A DNA stretch of 64,000 nt. Source: Echinicola jeungdonensis. Lineage in GTDB: Bacteria; Bacteroidota; Bacteroidia; Cytophagales; Cyclobacteriaceae. Position 1 is the stretch's first letter, and every line of letters starts with the position of its first letter. Shown here piece by piece: positions 8,671 through 15,532 of this stretch. The notes below the pieces were generated by a model. It did no database searches. It had not been told where the DNA came from and worked only from the letters and a program-made list of their open reading frames with translations. Made by a program: the position numbers and the translations under genes. Where the stretch lies: assembly GCF_030409905.1 (NCBI RefSeq), contig NZ_JAUFQT010000001.1, positions 1,820,001 to 1,884,000 on the forward strand, given 5' to 3'.

Positions 8671-9513
8671 TTATTCAAATCCCAATTTACTTTCAAAATA
8701 AATACTGACCAGCAGGGAAAGTTTCCTGAGATTGGGCACCCTGATCCGTCTTTGGGTAATGGTCCGGGAATCCAGGTTTTTTATTTTCCGGAACAGCTGA
8801 CGGTAATATAAGTATGCTATTTTAACACCTGTCTTGGCACCTGCCGGCAATTGCTTGATTCCCTCCCAGGCGGCATCAAAATCCTTTTCAATGCTTGCTT
8901 CTATTTTCTTTTTTGCGCTATTGTTAAATGTTGGATAATCCACTCCGGGAAAATATACCCTTCCCCTTTCTTCAAAATCACTTTTTATATCCCTAAGGAA
9001 ATTTACCTTTTGGAAAGCCGAACCCAGTTTACAGGCAGGGGCTTTAAGATGTTCATATTGTTCCGAATCTCCCTCACAAAAAACTTTGAGGCACATCAAA
9101 CCGACCACCTCGGCAGACCCATAAATATATTCCTCATAGCGTACATCTGAATATGTGGTGAAATCCAAATCCATTGCCATGCTATTCAAAAATGCATCAA
9201 TCAATTCATCTTCAATTTGATAACGATGAACTACCATTTGAAAAGCATGCAACACCGGATTCAAGCTGATTTTATTTTCAATTGCCTTATAAGTTTCTTC
9301 CTTAAAATGCTCCAAAAGCTCTTTTTTGTTTTTGTGGTGAAAAGTATCCACTATTTCATCAGCAAAACGGACGAAACCGTAAATCCCATAAATTCCAGGG
9401 TGGAATTTTGGATCCATGATCTTAATCCCCAAACTAAAGGAAGTGCTATAACTTTGGGTAATAAGTTTGCTGCAGGCCAAGCTAGTATCATTGAATAATT
9501 TTATGGCGTCCAT
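8671..9513 (-). CDS. crtB: Phytoene synthase
   Basis: A 280-residue trans-isoprenyl diphosphate synthase that condenses two GGPP to phytoene, the first committed carotenoid step. Both Asp-rich metal-binding motifs are visible: FADEIVDTF and NFLRDIKSDFEERGR followed by VYFP. The N-terminal SYSTSFSLG is also typical. Length is normal for bacterial CrtB. Its start overlaps the end of crtI by 26 bp and it is followed after 7 bp by the cyclase gene, showing translational coupling. GGPP must come from a crtE outside this window. Confidence 0.95.
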   Translation of the reverse strand: MDAIKLFNDTSLACSKLITQSYSTSFSLGIKIMDPKFHPGIYGIYGFVRFADEIVDTFHHKNKKELLEHFKEETYKAIENKISLNPVLHAFQMVVHRYQIEDELIDAFLNSMAMDLDFTTYSDVRYEEYIYGSAEVVGLMCLKVFCEGDSEQYEHLKAPACKLGSAFQKVNFLRDIKSDFEERGRVYFPGVDYPTFNNSAKKKIEASIEKDFDAAWEGIKQLPAGAKTGVKIAYLYYRQLFRKIKNLDSRTITQRRIRVPNLRKLSLLVSIYFESKLGFE

Positions 9514-11026
9514 AGTTTTTGTCTTTTACGATGGGAGAATGATTTTTGATAACTTCATTTGCTGCCACCTGACCGGAAATCAGAGAGGGGGGTACTCCAG
9601 GGCCGGGAACGGTAAGTTGTCCGGTATAATAGAAATTGCTAAGCTTTTTGTTTTTAAGCTTGGGTTTGAGTAATGCGGTTTGGCCCAAGGTATTGGCCAG
9701 GCCATATGCATTGCCTTTGTAAGCATTATAATCAGTAATAAAATCCCGGTGGGCATAACTCTTTTTATAAATCACATGGTCCTGAATGCTCTGGCCTGTT
9801 AATTTCTCCAACCGGGCCATTACTTTTTGATAATATTTTTCCCTTTGCTCTTCCTTATCCTCAAGCCCAGGTGCCAATGGAATTAGAACAAATAAATTTT
9901 CCATTCCTTCTGGAGCAACAGTAGGGTCGGTCTTACTGGGACAGCAAACATAAAACAAGGGGTCTTTGGGCCATTTGGCCTGGGAATAAATAGCATGGGC
10001 ATGGGGTTCAAGTGGTTTATCAAAAAATAAATTATGATGATGCAAATTTTTCAATTTCTTGTTTACCCCCAAGTAAAAGATCAAAGATGAAGGAGCAAGG
10101 GTCTTTTTTTCCCAGTAACTTTCAGGATAATTTCTGTAAGCTTTAGGGAGCAAAGATGCATCCACATGATGATAATCTGCACCAGCAATGATTACATCAG
10201 CTGGGAAATAACGTCCATCCTTCAGCTGAACACCTTTTGCTTGACCGTTATCTATGTCAATGTGGGAAACTTTGGCATTGCAAATCAGCTTTACACCCTT
10301 TTCTTTGGCCAGCTGAACCATTCCTTCTATGATGCGGTGCATTCCGCCCATGGGATACCAAGTTCCGAGAGCCAGGTCCGCATAGTTCATCAAACTATAA
10401 AGTGCTGGAATTCTTTCGGCAGTTTGCCCCAGGAAAAGTACAGGAAATTCCATCATGCGGATTATTTTTTCATGTTGGAAATATTTCCGGACATGGTGGC
10501 TCATGGAATGGAATAGATCCAGTTTGATCATTTCAGTCAGGATGCCAGGTTTTGCAAATTCCCAAATGGAATTGCCGGGCTTGTAAACCCAGTCTTGAAT
10601 GCCTACTCGGTATTTGTGAGCAGCCTGGTCTAAAAATTTCCGAAGATTTACGGCACTTCCCTTTTCCAGGGATTCAAACAGGTTTTCCAGTTGACCCATA
10701 CTTGCCGGCACCTCCATAAAATCATTTTCCCCATAGATAACCTGATAGGAGGGATCCAGTCGAATTAGTTTGTAATAATCCGATACATTCTTGCCAAACT
10801 GGGCAAAATAAGACTCGAAAACATCAGGCATCCAATACCAACTGGGTCCCATGTCAAAAACGAATCCCTCTTCGCTAAATTTCCTTGCCCTACCCCCAGG
10901 TTGGTCTAATTGTTCCACCAACTTGACCTCAAAGCCTTGTTGTGCCAATTTTGTGGCAGCAGACAAACCTGCAAATCCAGAACCAATCACTATGACTTTT
11001 TTACCTTGGCCCACAGCGTTAATCAT
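9488..11026 (-). CDS. crtI: Phytoene desaturase (CrtI-type)
   Basis: This 512-residue FAD-dependent membrane-associated enzyme desaturates phytoene to lycopene. The N-terminal dinucleotide-binding fold is clear (KVIVIGSGFAGLSAATKLA, then an acidic VKLVEQ and GGRAR), as is the CrtI C-terminal signature YYTGQLTVPGPGVPPSL. Length fits bacterial CrtI. It is the first biosynthetic gene in the operon; its start lies 8 bp inside the end of the ECF sigma factor gene, and its end overlaps crtB by 26 bp. A role as a ketocarotenoid-specific desaturase (CrtD/CrtN-like) is less likely because no second desaturase is present in the locus. Confidence 0.94.
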   Translation of the reverse strand: MINAVGQGKKVIVIGSGFAGLSAATKLAQQGFEVKLVEQLDQPGGRARKFSEEGFVFDMGPSWYWMPDVFESYFAQFGKNVSDYYKLIRLDPSYQVIYGENDFMEVPASMGQLENLFESLEKGSAVNLRKFLDQAAHKYRVGIQDWVYKPGNSIWEFAKPGILTEMIKLDLFHSMSHHVRKYFQHEKIIRMMEFPVLFLGQTAERIPALYSLMNYADLALGTWYPMGGMHRIIEGMVQLAKEKGVKLICNAKVSHIDIDNGQAKGVQLKDGRYFPADVIIAGADYHHVDASLLPKAYRNYPESYWEKKTLAPSSLIFYLGVNKKLKNLHHHNLFFDKPLEPHAHAIYSQAKWPKDPLFYVCCPSKTDPTVAPEGMENLFVLIPLAPGLEDKEEQREKYYQKVMARLEKLTGQSIQDHVIYKKSYAHRDFITDYNAYKGNAYGLANTLGQTALLKPKLKNKKLSNFYYTGQLTVPGPGVPPSLISGQVAANEVIKNHSPIVKDKNYGRHKIIQ

Positions 11027-11528
11027 ATTTGTAAATGCTCAAATTTTCTTTTAGCTTTTTCCTTGCCACGTGGATGCGGTTTTTTACCGTCCCAATTGGA
11101 ATATCCAGGTGCTGGGCAATCTCCTCGTATTTGTACCCTTTAAAATGCATCATAAATGGAGTCCTAAAAGAGGGGTCCAAATGTCCAATGGAATGTTGGA
11201 TGTCTTCAAGAGCAAAATCACCATATGCTTGATTTTCTACCTTCGTTTTTCCAGAATTCAAATAATGTTGGTTGTCAGTCGTGTCTACAAAAGTTGCCCT
11301 TCGAAGCATTTTTTGATAATTGGTAATAAAAGTGTTTTTCATAATGGTAAATAACCAGGCTTTCAGATTAGTCCCATCCGAAAACTTATCCCGGTTCGTA
11401 AATGCTTTCAATACGGTGTCCTGAATAAGGTCATTGGCATCGTCCCTGTCCTTAGTCAATCTTAAAGCAAAGGGCTTCAAAGATCTTGTAAGTCTATCTA
11501 ATGAATAACTAAACTCTAAAGTTGTCAT
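11019..11528 (-). CDS. ECF-family RNA polymerase sigma factor
   Basis: About 169 residues with the sigma-70 region 2 (DANDLIQDTVLKAF, then LKAWLFTIMKNTF) and region 4 (FKGYKYEEIAQHLDIPIGTV) helices of small ECF sigma factors. The ATG at 11528 (MTTLEFSYSL) is preferred over an ATG 45 bp upstream, because region 2 then begins at the usual distance. The gene overlaps crtI by 8 bp, so it is the first gene of the pigment operon. By analogy with CarQ of Myxococcus it probably activates carotenoid genes, which is inference. No anti-sigma gene is visible next to it. Two TGTTTAA-N16-TTAAACA palindromes lie just upstream of its start. Confidence 0.88.
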   Translation of the reverse strand: MTTLEFSYSLDRLTRSLKPFALRLTKDRDDANDLIQDTVLKAFTNRDKFSDGTNLKAWLFTIMKNTFITNYQKMLRRATFVDTTDNQHYLNSGKTKVENQAYGDFALEDIQHSIGHLDPSFRTPFMMHFKGYKYEEIAQHLDIPIGTVKNRIHVARKKLKENLSIYKYD

Positions 11529-11542
11529 GGCTCTTGATATTT

Positions 11543-11572
11543 TGTTTAAGTAAAAATATAAACTATTAAACA
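11543..11572. promoter_or_regulatory. Candidate operator 1: TGTTTAA-N16-TTAAACA palindrome
   Basis: A perfect 7-bp inverted repeat separated by exactly 16 bp lies 15 bp before the sigma-factor ATG. A second copy with the same arms and spacer length lies 44 bp away. Placement in the leader of the pigment operon suggests a transcription-factor site, plausibly for the nearby B12-type MerR protein; the binding partner is inference. Confidence 0.5.
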
Positions 11573-11586
11573 AAATAAAAATAAAA

Positions 11587-11616
11587 TGTTTAAAAAAAAT
11601 GTAATAATGTTAAACA
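11587..11616. promoter_or_regulatory. Candidate operator 2: TGTTTAA-N16-TTAAACA palindrome
   Basis: This has the same arms (TGTTTAA / TTAAACA) and the same 16-bp spacer length as operator 1, 44 bp further upstream (about four helical turns). The spacers themselves differ in sequence, so this is repetition of a site and not a simple duplication of the region. Confidence 0.5.
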
Positions 11617-12045
11617 AAAAATCAGGTAAAGAAGCCAAAGACTTTTTAAAGGCATAATTTTTATGGAATCCAGGTTGAATAATTAGAGAATAATACCTCT
11701 TATTTTCAATCGGGAAAAGATCTTCATGCGAAGGTCAGGGGCAATGTCATCAGGTTGGTGAGGTCATACATTTCTCGCTAAGACGAAAAAAAAGCAAAGT
11801 TTTTTCATGAACCATCTGGACCTCTTGCACCTCCGCAAAAAAAAATTACTTTCAATAGCTAAATAGCATCGAGATTAAGGTGATGGAGCCAAAATTCACA
11901 CTGCCTTGCTTCTTTAATTGAGTTGGTGCTCATTGCTATATGCAGGTAAAAAATGTCTTTGCTCTTGATTCCAATAATCGGTTGGGAAAAAGTGATTGGA
12001 GGATATAACCCAAGATTTAATACCTCCACCAAATCCTAAAAAACA
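11617..12045. other. Intergenic region between sigma-crt operon and merR
   Basis: No gene is seen. Beyond the palindromes there is AT-rich leader DNA. Bases about 11727-11775 resemble part of the DUF4286-GNAT intergenic region (CAATGYCATYA...TGAGGTCAT), suggesting a dispersed repeat. The stretch with TTTCTCGCTAAGACG and CCTCTTGCACCTCCGC looks like repetitive debris. Confidence 0.4.
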
Positions 12046-12942
12046 TTACTTTTCCCCGACAATATGATTTGACGATTCCAGAAAGGCATAGATCTCATTC
12101 ATTTCCTTCATCAACTGGACATTTGGAGGTAATTTGATTTTTTGCCGGAGCACTTGGAATCCGGAAAGGATGATTTCACTTTTTTTAAATTTATTTCCCA
12201 GGTCAAAAATGTATTCCTTTAATGCTTTTGGTTCTATTGAAGAAGTAATTACGGTGATCAAGAAATCTGGATGGTGATATTGATAGACAGCTTCCAAGTC
12301 TTTACTTGGCGTACTTTGGCCAAGATAAATCACCTTATGCCCTCTTTTTTTGATCAGATAAGCAGCATATAATAGGGATATTTCATGTAATTCACCCTCT
12401 GGCAAAAACAGCATAAATTTTCTCCCACCCCCATGGTAAACAAACTCGTCAATTGCGACGATGAGTTTTTGCCGGATCAGATTACTCATGAAGTGCTCTT
12501 GGGCAGGGTTGATGGCTCCAATTTGCCATAAGATCCCAATTTTCACCATAAAAGGATATACCACTTTGGTCATGGTATCCTCAAACCCAAGCTTGTCAAT
12601 ATTAGCCGTTAAAACCCTGTCAAATCCCTCTTCATCAATTTCTATCATACTAACCGTCAAGGCATAAATTTGATCCTCATGGGCTAGAACGTTGGAGGTG
12701 ATTTCAACTACTTGATTTTTTCGTTCCTCTGGACTCATTTGGGCGATTTTGGAAATCTTTACCCCATGATGGTTTAAAAGGGCGACATTTAGGATCAACT
12801 TTAAATCCTCATCATCATAATACCTGATGTTGGTATTGGTTCGTTTGGGATGCATCAAATCATAGCGTTGCTCCCAAATCCTTAGGGTATGGGCTTTGAT
12901 ACCTGACAAATGCTCCAAATCTTTTATCGAATAAGTACTCAT
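12046..12942 (-). CDS. MerR-family regulator with B12-binding domain (CarH/LitR-like)
   Basis: A 298-residue protein in three parts: a MerR winged helix (residues 1-70, with GIKAHTLRIWEQRY and NIRYYDDEDL), a helical four-helix cap (about 75-165), and a Rossmann-type cobalamin-binding domain (about 172-290). The CarH cap signature W-x9-EH is intact (W139, E149, H150), and the lower-axial histidine candidate is H186 in PEGELHEIS. The usual ExHxxG glycine is Ser here. Such proteins repress carotenoid genes in the dark when bound to adenosylcobalamin and release DNA in light; that is family knowledge. It is translationally coupled to crtZ (4-bp ATGA overlap) and likely controls the downstream sigma-crt operon. 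Confidence 0.9.
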   Translation of the reverse strand: MSTYSIKDLEHLSGIKAHTLRIWEQRYDLMHPKRTNTNIRYYDDEDLKLILNVALLNHHGVKISKIAQMSPEERKNQVVEITSNVLAHEDQIYALTVSMIEIDEEGFDRVLTANIDKLGFEDTMTKVVYPFMVKIGILWQIGAINPAQEHFMSNLIRQKLIVAIDEFVYHGGGRKFMLFLPEGELHEISLLYAAYLIKKRGHKVIYLGQSTPSKDLEAVYQYHHPDFLITVITSSIEPKALKEYIFDLGNKFKKSEIILSGFQVLRQKIKLPPNVQLMKEMNEIYAFLESSNHIVGEK

Positions 12943-13385
12943 GATTTGTCAGTTTTAAAATATTTGAAAGGAACCAAAAATAATCCAAAAGCCACCGCAC
13001 CATTTTTCTTATTATGGGAATGATGTGCTTGATGAGCTTTGTAGATTCCACGAAGAATGGAATTTTTTGGCATTTTCATCCCTTTTACTCTCTTATGGAT
13101 CAACAGATCATGTAAAACAAAATAGCTGAACCCATAAATAGAAATCCCAATTCCTATCCAAAAGCGGAAGTCAAAATTGCCATGGCCCAACCACATCAAT
13201 AAAATGGAAACTCCCCCAAACACCAGAGAAAATACGTCATTTGACTCTAGAAATGAACGGGAGGGCTTGTGATGAGTCTTATGGATTTTCCAAAGTATCC
13301 CATGCATCAGGTATTTATGAATAGCCCAGCCGGCCAATTCCATCAATAAAAAACCCAAAAGCGTAAATATTATATTGATGACCAT
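12939..13385 (-). CDS. crtZ: Beta-carotene 3-hydroxylase
   Basis: A 148-residue membrane di-iron hydroxylase. The four His motifs appear in order: HKYLMHG, HKTHH, HDLLIHKR and HQAHH, interspersed with hydrophobic helices, as in CrtZ. It adds hydroxyls at C3/C3' of beta-ionone rings (beta-carotene to zeaxanthin, or canthaxanthin to astaxanthin). The gene heads a two-gene unit with the MerR regulator and is divergent from the DUF4286 gene. Length is normal. Confidence 0.93.
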   Translation of the reverse strand: MVINIIFTLLGFLLMELAGWAIHKYLMHGILWKIHKTHHKPSRSFLESNDVFSLVFGGVSILLMWLGHGNFDFRFWIGIGISIYGFSYFVLHDLLIHKRVKGMKMPKNSILRGIYKAHQAHHSHNKKNGAVAFGLFLVPFKYFKTDKS

Positions 13386-13513
13386 GATAGGAATAACTCG
13401 ATGCCGTCAGAAATGTTTATAGTCTATGGCAGAAACCAACTAGAATTAGGAAATTGGAGTGATAGGAATATTTCAAAATCCCAGATTCCTTTCCTTACCA
13501 ACTGCAACAAGTG

Positions 13514-13521
13514 TATATTTG
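13514..13521 (+). promoter_or_regulatory. Candidate -7 element (TATATTTG) for the DUF4286 gene
   Basis: TATATTTG fits the Bacteroidota TAnnTTTG consensus and lies 46 bp before the ATG of the DUF4286 gene. The -33 region is poor. Confidence 0.35.
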
Positions 13522-13538
13522 TTGTTCAACTATTCATA

Positions 13539-13546
13539 CAAAAATA
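13539..13546 (-). promoter_or_regulatory. Candidate -7 element (TATTTTTG) for crtZ-merR
   Basis: Read on the minus strand the bases are TATTTTTG, a match to TAnnTTTG, 154 bp before the crtZ start. No convincing -33 element is seen, so confidence is low. Confidence 0.25.
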
Positions 13547-13566
13547 ATAAACAAAATCATTATTAT

Positions 13567-13869
13567 ATGATCCTTTACAACGTAACTGTCAATATAGATC
13601 AGGAAATAGAAAAAGAATGGATCGAATGGATGAAGGAAGTCCATATTCCAGAAGTGATGGCTACTGGAATGTTCCATGAAAACAAATTTTTCCGTTTGTT
13701 ACATGAAGCGGAAGGAGGTGGAGTCAATTATTCTGTCCAGTATTTTACCGACAGCATTGAAAAGATTCAGGAGTATCAGGAAAATTATGCCAAGGTCATT
13801 CAGGAAAAATTTAAAAATAAGTACAAGGACCGCTACGTCATTTTCCGTTCTTTGTTGGAAACGGTATAA
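13567..13869 (+). CDS. DUF4286 family protein
   Basis: A 100-residue small cytoplasmic protein beginning MILYNVTVNID with EWIEWMKEVHIPEVMATGMF and a C-terminal KYKDRYVIFRSLLE. This is the pattern of the DUF4286 family, widespread single-domain proteins of Bacteroidota that look like ferredoxin-fold (dimeric alpha-beta barrel) proteins. Its function is unknown. The ATG at 13567 fits the family; a GTG 108 bp upstream would add a non-conserved leader. It stands alone, divergent from crtZ. Confidence 0.8.
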   Translation: MILYNVTVNIDQEIEKEWIEWMKEVHIPEVMATGMFHENKFFRLLHEAEGGGVNYSVQYFTDSIEKIQEYQENYAKVIQEKFKNKYKDRYVIFRSLLETV

Positions 13870-13952
13870 ATGCACTTCTATCTTGGATTCCAAAGGTCCA
13901 ATGCCATTAAATTAGTGAGGTCATTGATTTCTTCCATTGTCGTGAATCACAT

Positions 13953-14029
13953 TTGTCATCCCGGCGCAAAGAGGGATCTCATCCATGAACATTTTCATTA
14001 GAGATTCCCTCGCCGGGGCGAGATGACAA
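13953..14029. repeat. REP-like imperfect inverted repeat (TTGTCATCCCGG... / ...CGAGATGACAA)
   Basis: The ends TTGTCATC and GATGACAA are inverted, with further pairing between GGGATCTC and GAGATTCCC and GC-rich inner arms, so the segment can fold into a long hairpin. It sits in non-coding DNA downstream of the DUF4286 gene. It resembles short dispersed repeats of Bacteroidota genomes; copy number cannot be judged from one window. Confidence 0.55.
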
Positions 14030-14105
14030 CCCTTCGAAGTATACGTCTTTTAGCTCTTTTATTACTTTCCCTTAATAAAATTGCCCAATGTTCTGGAGTA
14101 AATTT

Positions 14106-14582
14106 CTATTTTAACAGGTTTTTGATCACTTCTGCATCCAGATGGCAATTATACCAGCCCTCCTCCATGGAAGTTTGATACTTACGGTAAAAATCAATAG
14201 CAGGTTGGTTCCAGTTTAGCACTTGCCACATCATACCGGTACAATCATCCTCCAATGCTTTTTTCATCACCCTTTGAAAAAGCAATTTTCCTCCTCCTTT
14301 TCCTCTTTCATTTTCGGTTACTATATAGTCTTCAAGCCAAAGTCTTTTCCCCTTCCAGGTACTATAGCGGTAATAATATATAGCAGTACCAACAATGCTT
14401 TTGGTTTCTTTTTTTACCAAAACAAAAAAACCAAAAACTGGATTAGGCCCAAACCCATCCTTTTCCATCATCTCAATTGAGTTGGTGACCTCTTCAGGAG
14501 ATTTTTCATATAAGGCCAATTCTTTGATCAGATCAAAAACCTGAGGCAGGTCTTCCTTTATTCCTTCTCTTACGATATACAT
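14106..14582 (-). CDS. GNAT family N-acetyltransferase (spermidine/diamine acetyltransferase-like)
   Basis: A 158-residue single-domain acetyltransferase. The N-terminal layout (IREGIKEDLPQVFDLIKELA, then YEKSPEEV and DGFGPNP) follows the SAT1/SSAT-like branch. The acetyl-CoA loop is NERGKGGGKLLFQRV, an R/Q-x-x-G-x-G/A variant. The likely substrates are polyamines, thialysine or a small amine, but substrate is not certain. It is a single gene, divergent from coaX. Confidence 0.82.
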   Translation of the reverse strand: MYIVREGIKEDLPQVFDLIKELALYEKSPEEVTNSIEMMEKDGFGPNPVFGFFVLVKKETKSIVGTAIYYYRYSTWKGKRLWLEDYIVTENERGKGGGKLLFQRVMKKALEDDCTGMMWQVLNWNQPAIDFYRKYQTSMEEGWYNCHLDAEVIKNLLK

Positions 14583-14715
14583 GCCATGAAATTATAAAAA
14601 AAAGAAAAAAGTAAAGTGTGATTTTTCTTTTTGAGGGCAGACCTGTTAGCTTTAGTCTATTAGTAATCAACTCTTATACTTCTTATTTTAGTGATTTTAA
14701 AACCCTGGTTATTTT

Positions 14716-15501
14716 ATGTTTTTATCTATCGATGTCGGTAATTCCAATATGGTTTTCGGATTTTATGACCCTGAGCAGGATCGATGGACGCATCAATTAA
14801 GGCTTCCTACAAGAGGGGATATGGTATTGACCTGGTTGGAAAAGAATATCAGACTTTATATGCTGGAAAATGACTTGAAAGCTTCCCAGGTAAAAGCTGT
14901 GGGTATCAGTTGTGTGGTTCCGGTAATTACAAAACCATTGATAAAATTTGTTGAAGCATTCTTTGATAAACCGGTTCATTTAGTCCATGTAAAGAGCCAG
15001 AGCCAAATAAGGGTCAATACTAAAAATCCGACCGAAATCGGAACAGATTTATTGGCCAATGCCGAAGCTGCATTTCAAATATATCAAGGACCTTGTATAA
15101 TAGTGGATTTTGGAACAGCATTAACATTTTCGGTGATCAATAAAAAAGGAGAGTTGTTGGGAGTTAATATTGTTCCCGGGCTTGAAACGGCAATCAAATC
15201 TCTCTTTATGCATACGGCAAAACTACCGGAAGTGAAACTTGAATTGCCCTCCTCTGCTATTGGGAAGGATACTGTCCATGCGATTCAGGCGGGAATTCTG
15301 TATGGCTTTGCGGGATTGGTCAGGGGAATGCTTTCCAGTATCCGGGCAGAAATTCCATTGGAATTTAAAGTGATTGCCACAGGAGGCCTGTCAGCCATTT
15401 TGACTCAGTTGAAAGAGGAATTTGATGTTATTGACAAGGAATTAACGCTGAATGGGATTAAGTTGATAGCAGAAAAAAATTTTAAAAACAACAAAGCATA
15501 A
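14716..15501 (+). CDS. coaX: Type III pantothenate kinase
   Basis: A 261-residue ASKHA-fold kinase that phosphorylates pantothenate in the first step of coenzyme A synthesis. The phosphate loop is LSIDVGNSNMVFG, followed by GTDLLANAEAA, IIVDFGTALTF and GIVPG-type NIVPGLETAI, all as in CoaX. The start ATG precedes the phosphate loop directly. It is followed by a hairpin terminator that also ends the converging RNase gene. Confidence 0.95.
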   Translation: MFLSIDVGNSNMVFGFYDPEQDRWTHQLRLPTRGDMVLTWLEKNIRLYMLENDLKASQVKAVGISCVVPVITKPLIKFVEAFFDKPVHLVHVKSQSQIRVNTKNPTEIGTDLLANAEAAFQIYQGPCIIVDFGTALTFSVINKKGELLGVNIVPGLETAIKSLFMHTAKLPEVKLELPSSAIGKDTVHAIQAGILYGFAGLVRGMLSSIRAEIPLEFKVIATGGLSAILTQLKEEFDVIDKELTLNGIKLIAEKNFKNNKA

Positions 15502-15532
15502 AAAAAGCGGGGCTTAGGAAGCCTCGCTTTTT
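15502..15532. terminator. Bidirectional terminator between coaX and the RNase G gene
   Basis: AAGCGGGGCTT / AAGCCTCGCTT arms with one mismatch and a 3-nt loop, flanked by A-run and T-run. It serves both convergent genes and overlaps the last codons of the RNase gene. Confidence 0.8.

Noticed and set aside
13522..13554. TTGTTCAA-N17-ATAAACAA, a possible third copy of the carotenoid operator upstream of crtZ
   Set aside because: Arms match only 5 of 8 bases and the spacer is 17 rather than 16, so in AT-rich DNA it is not distinguishable from chance.
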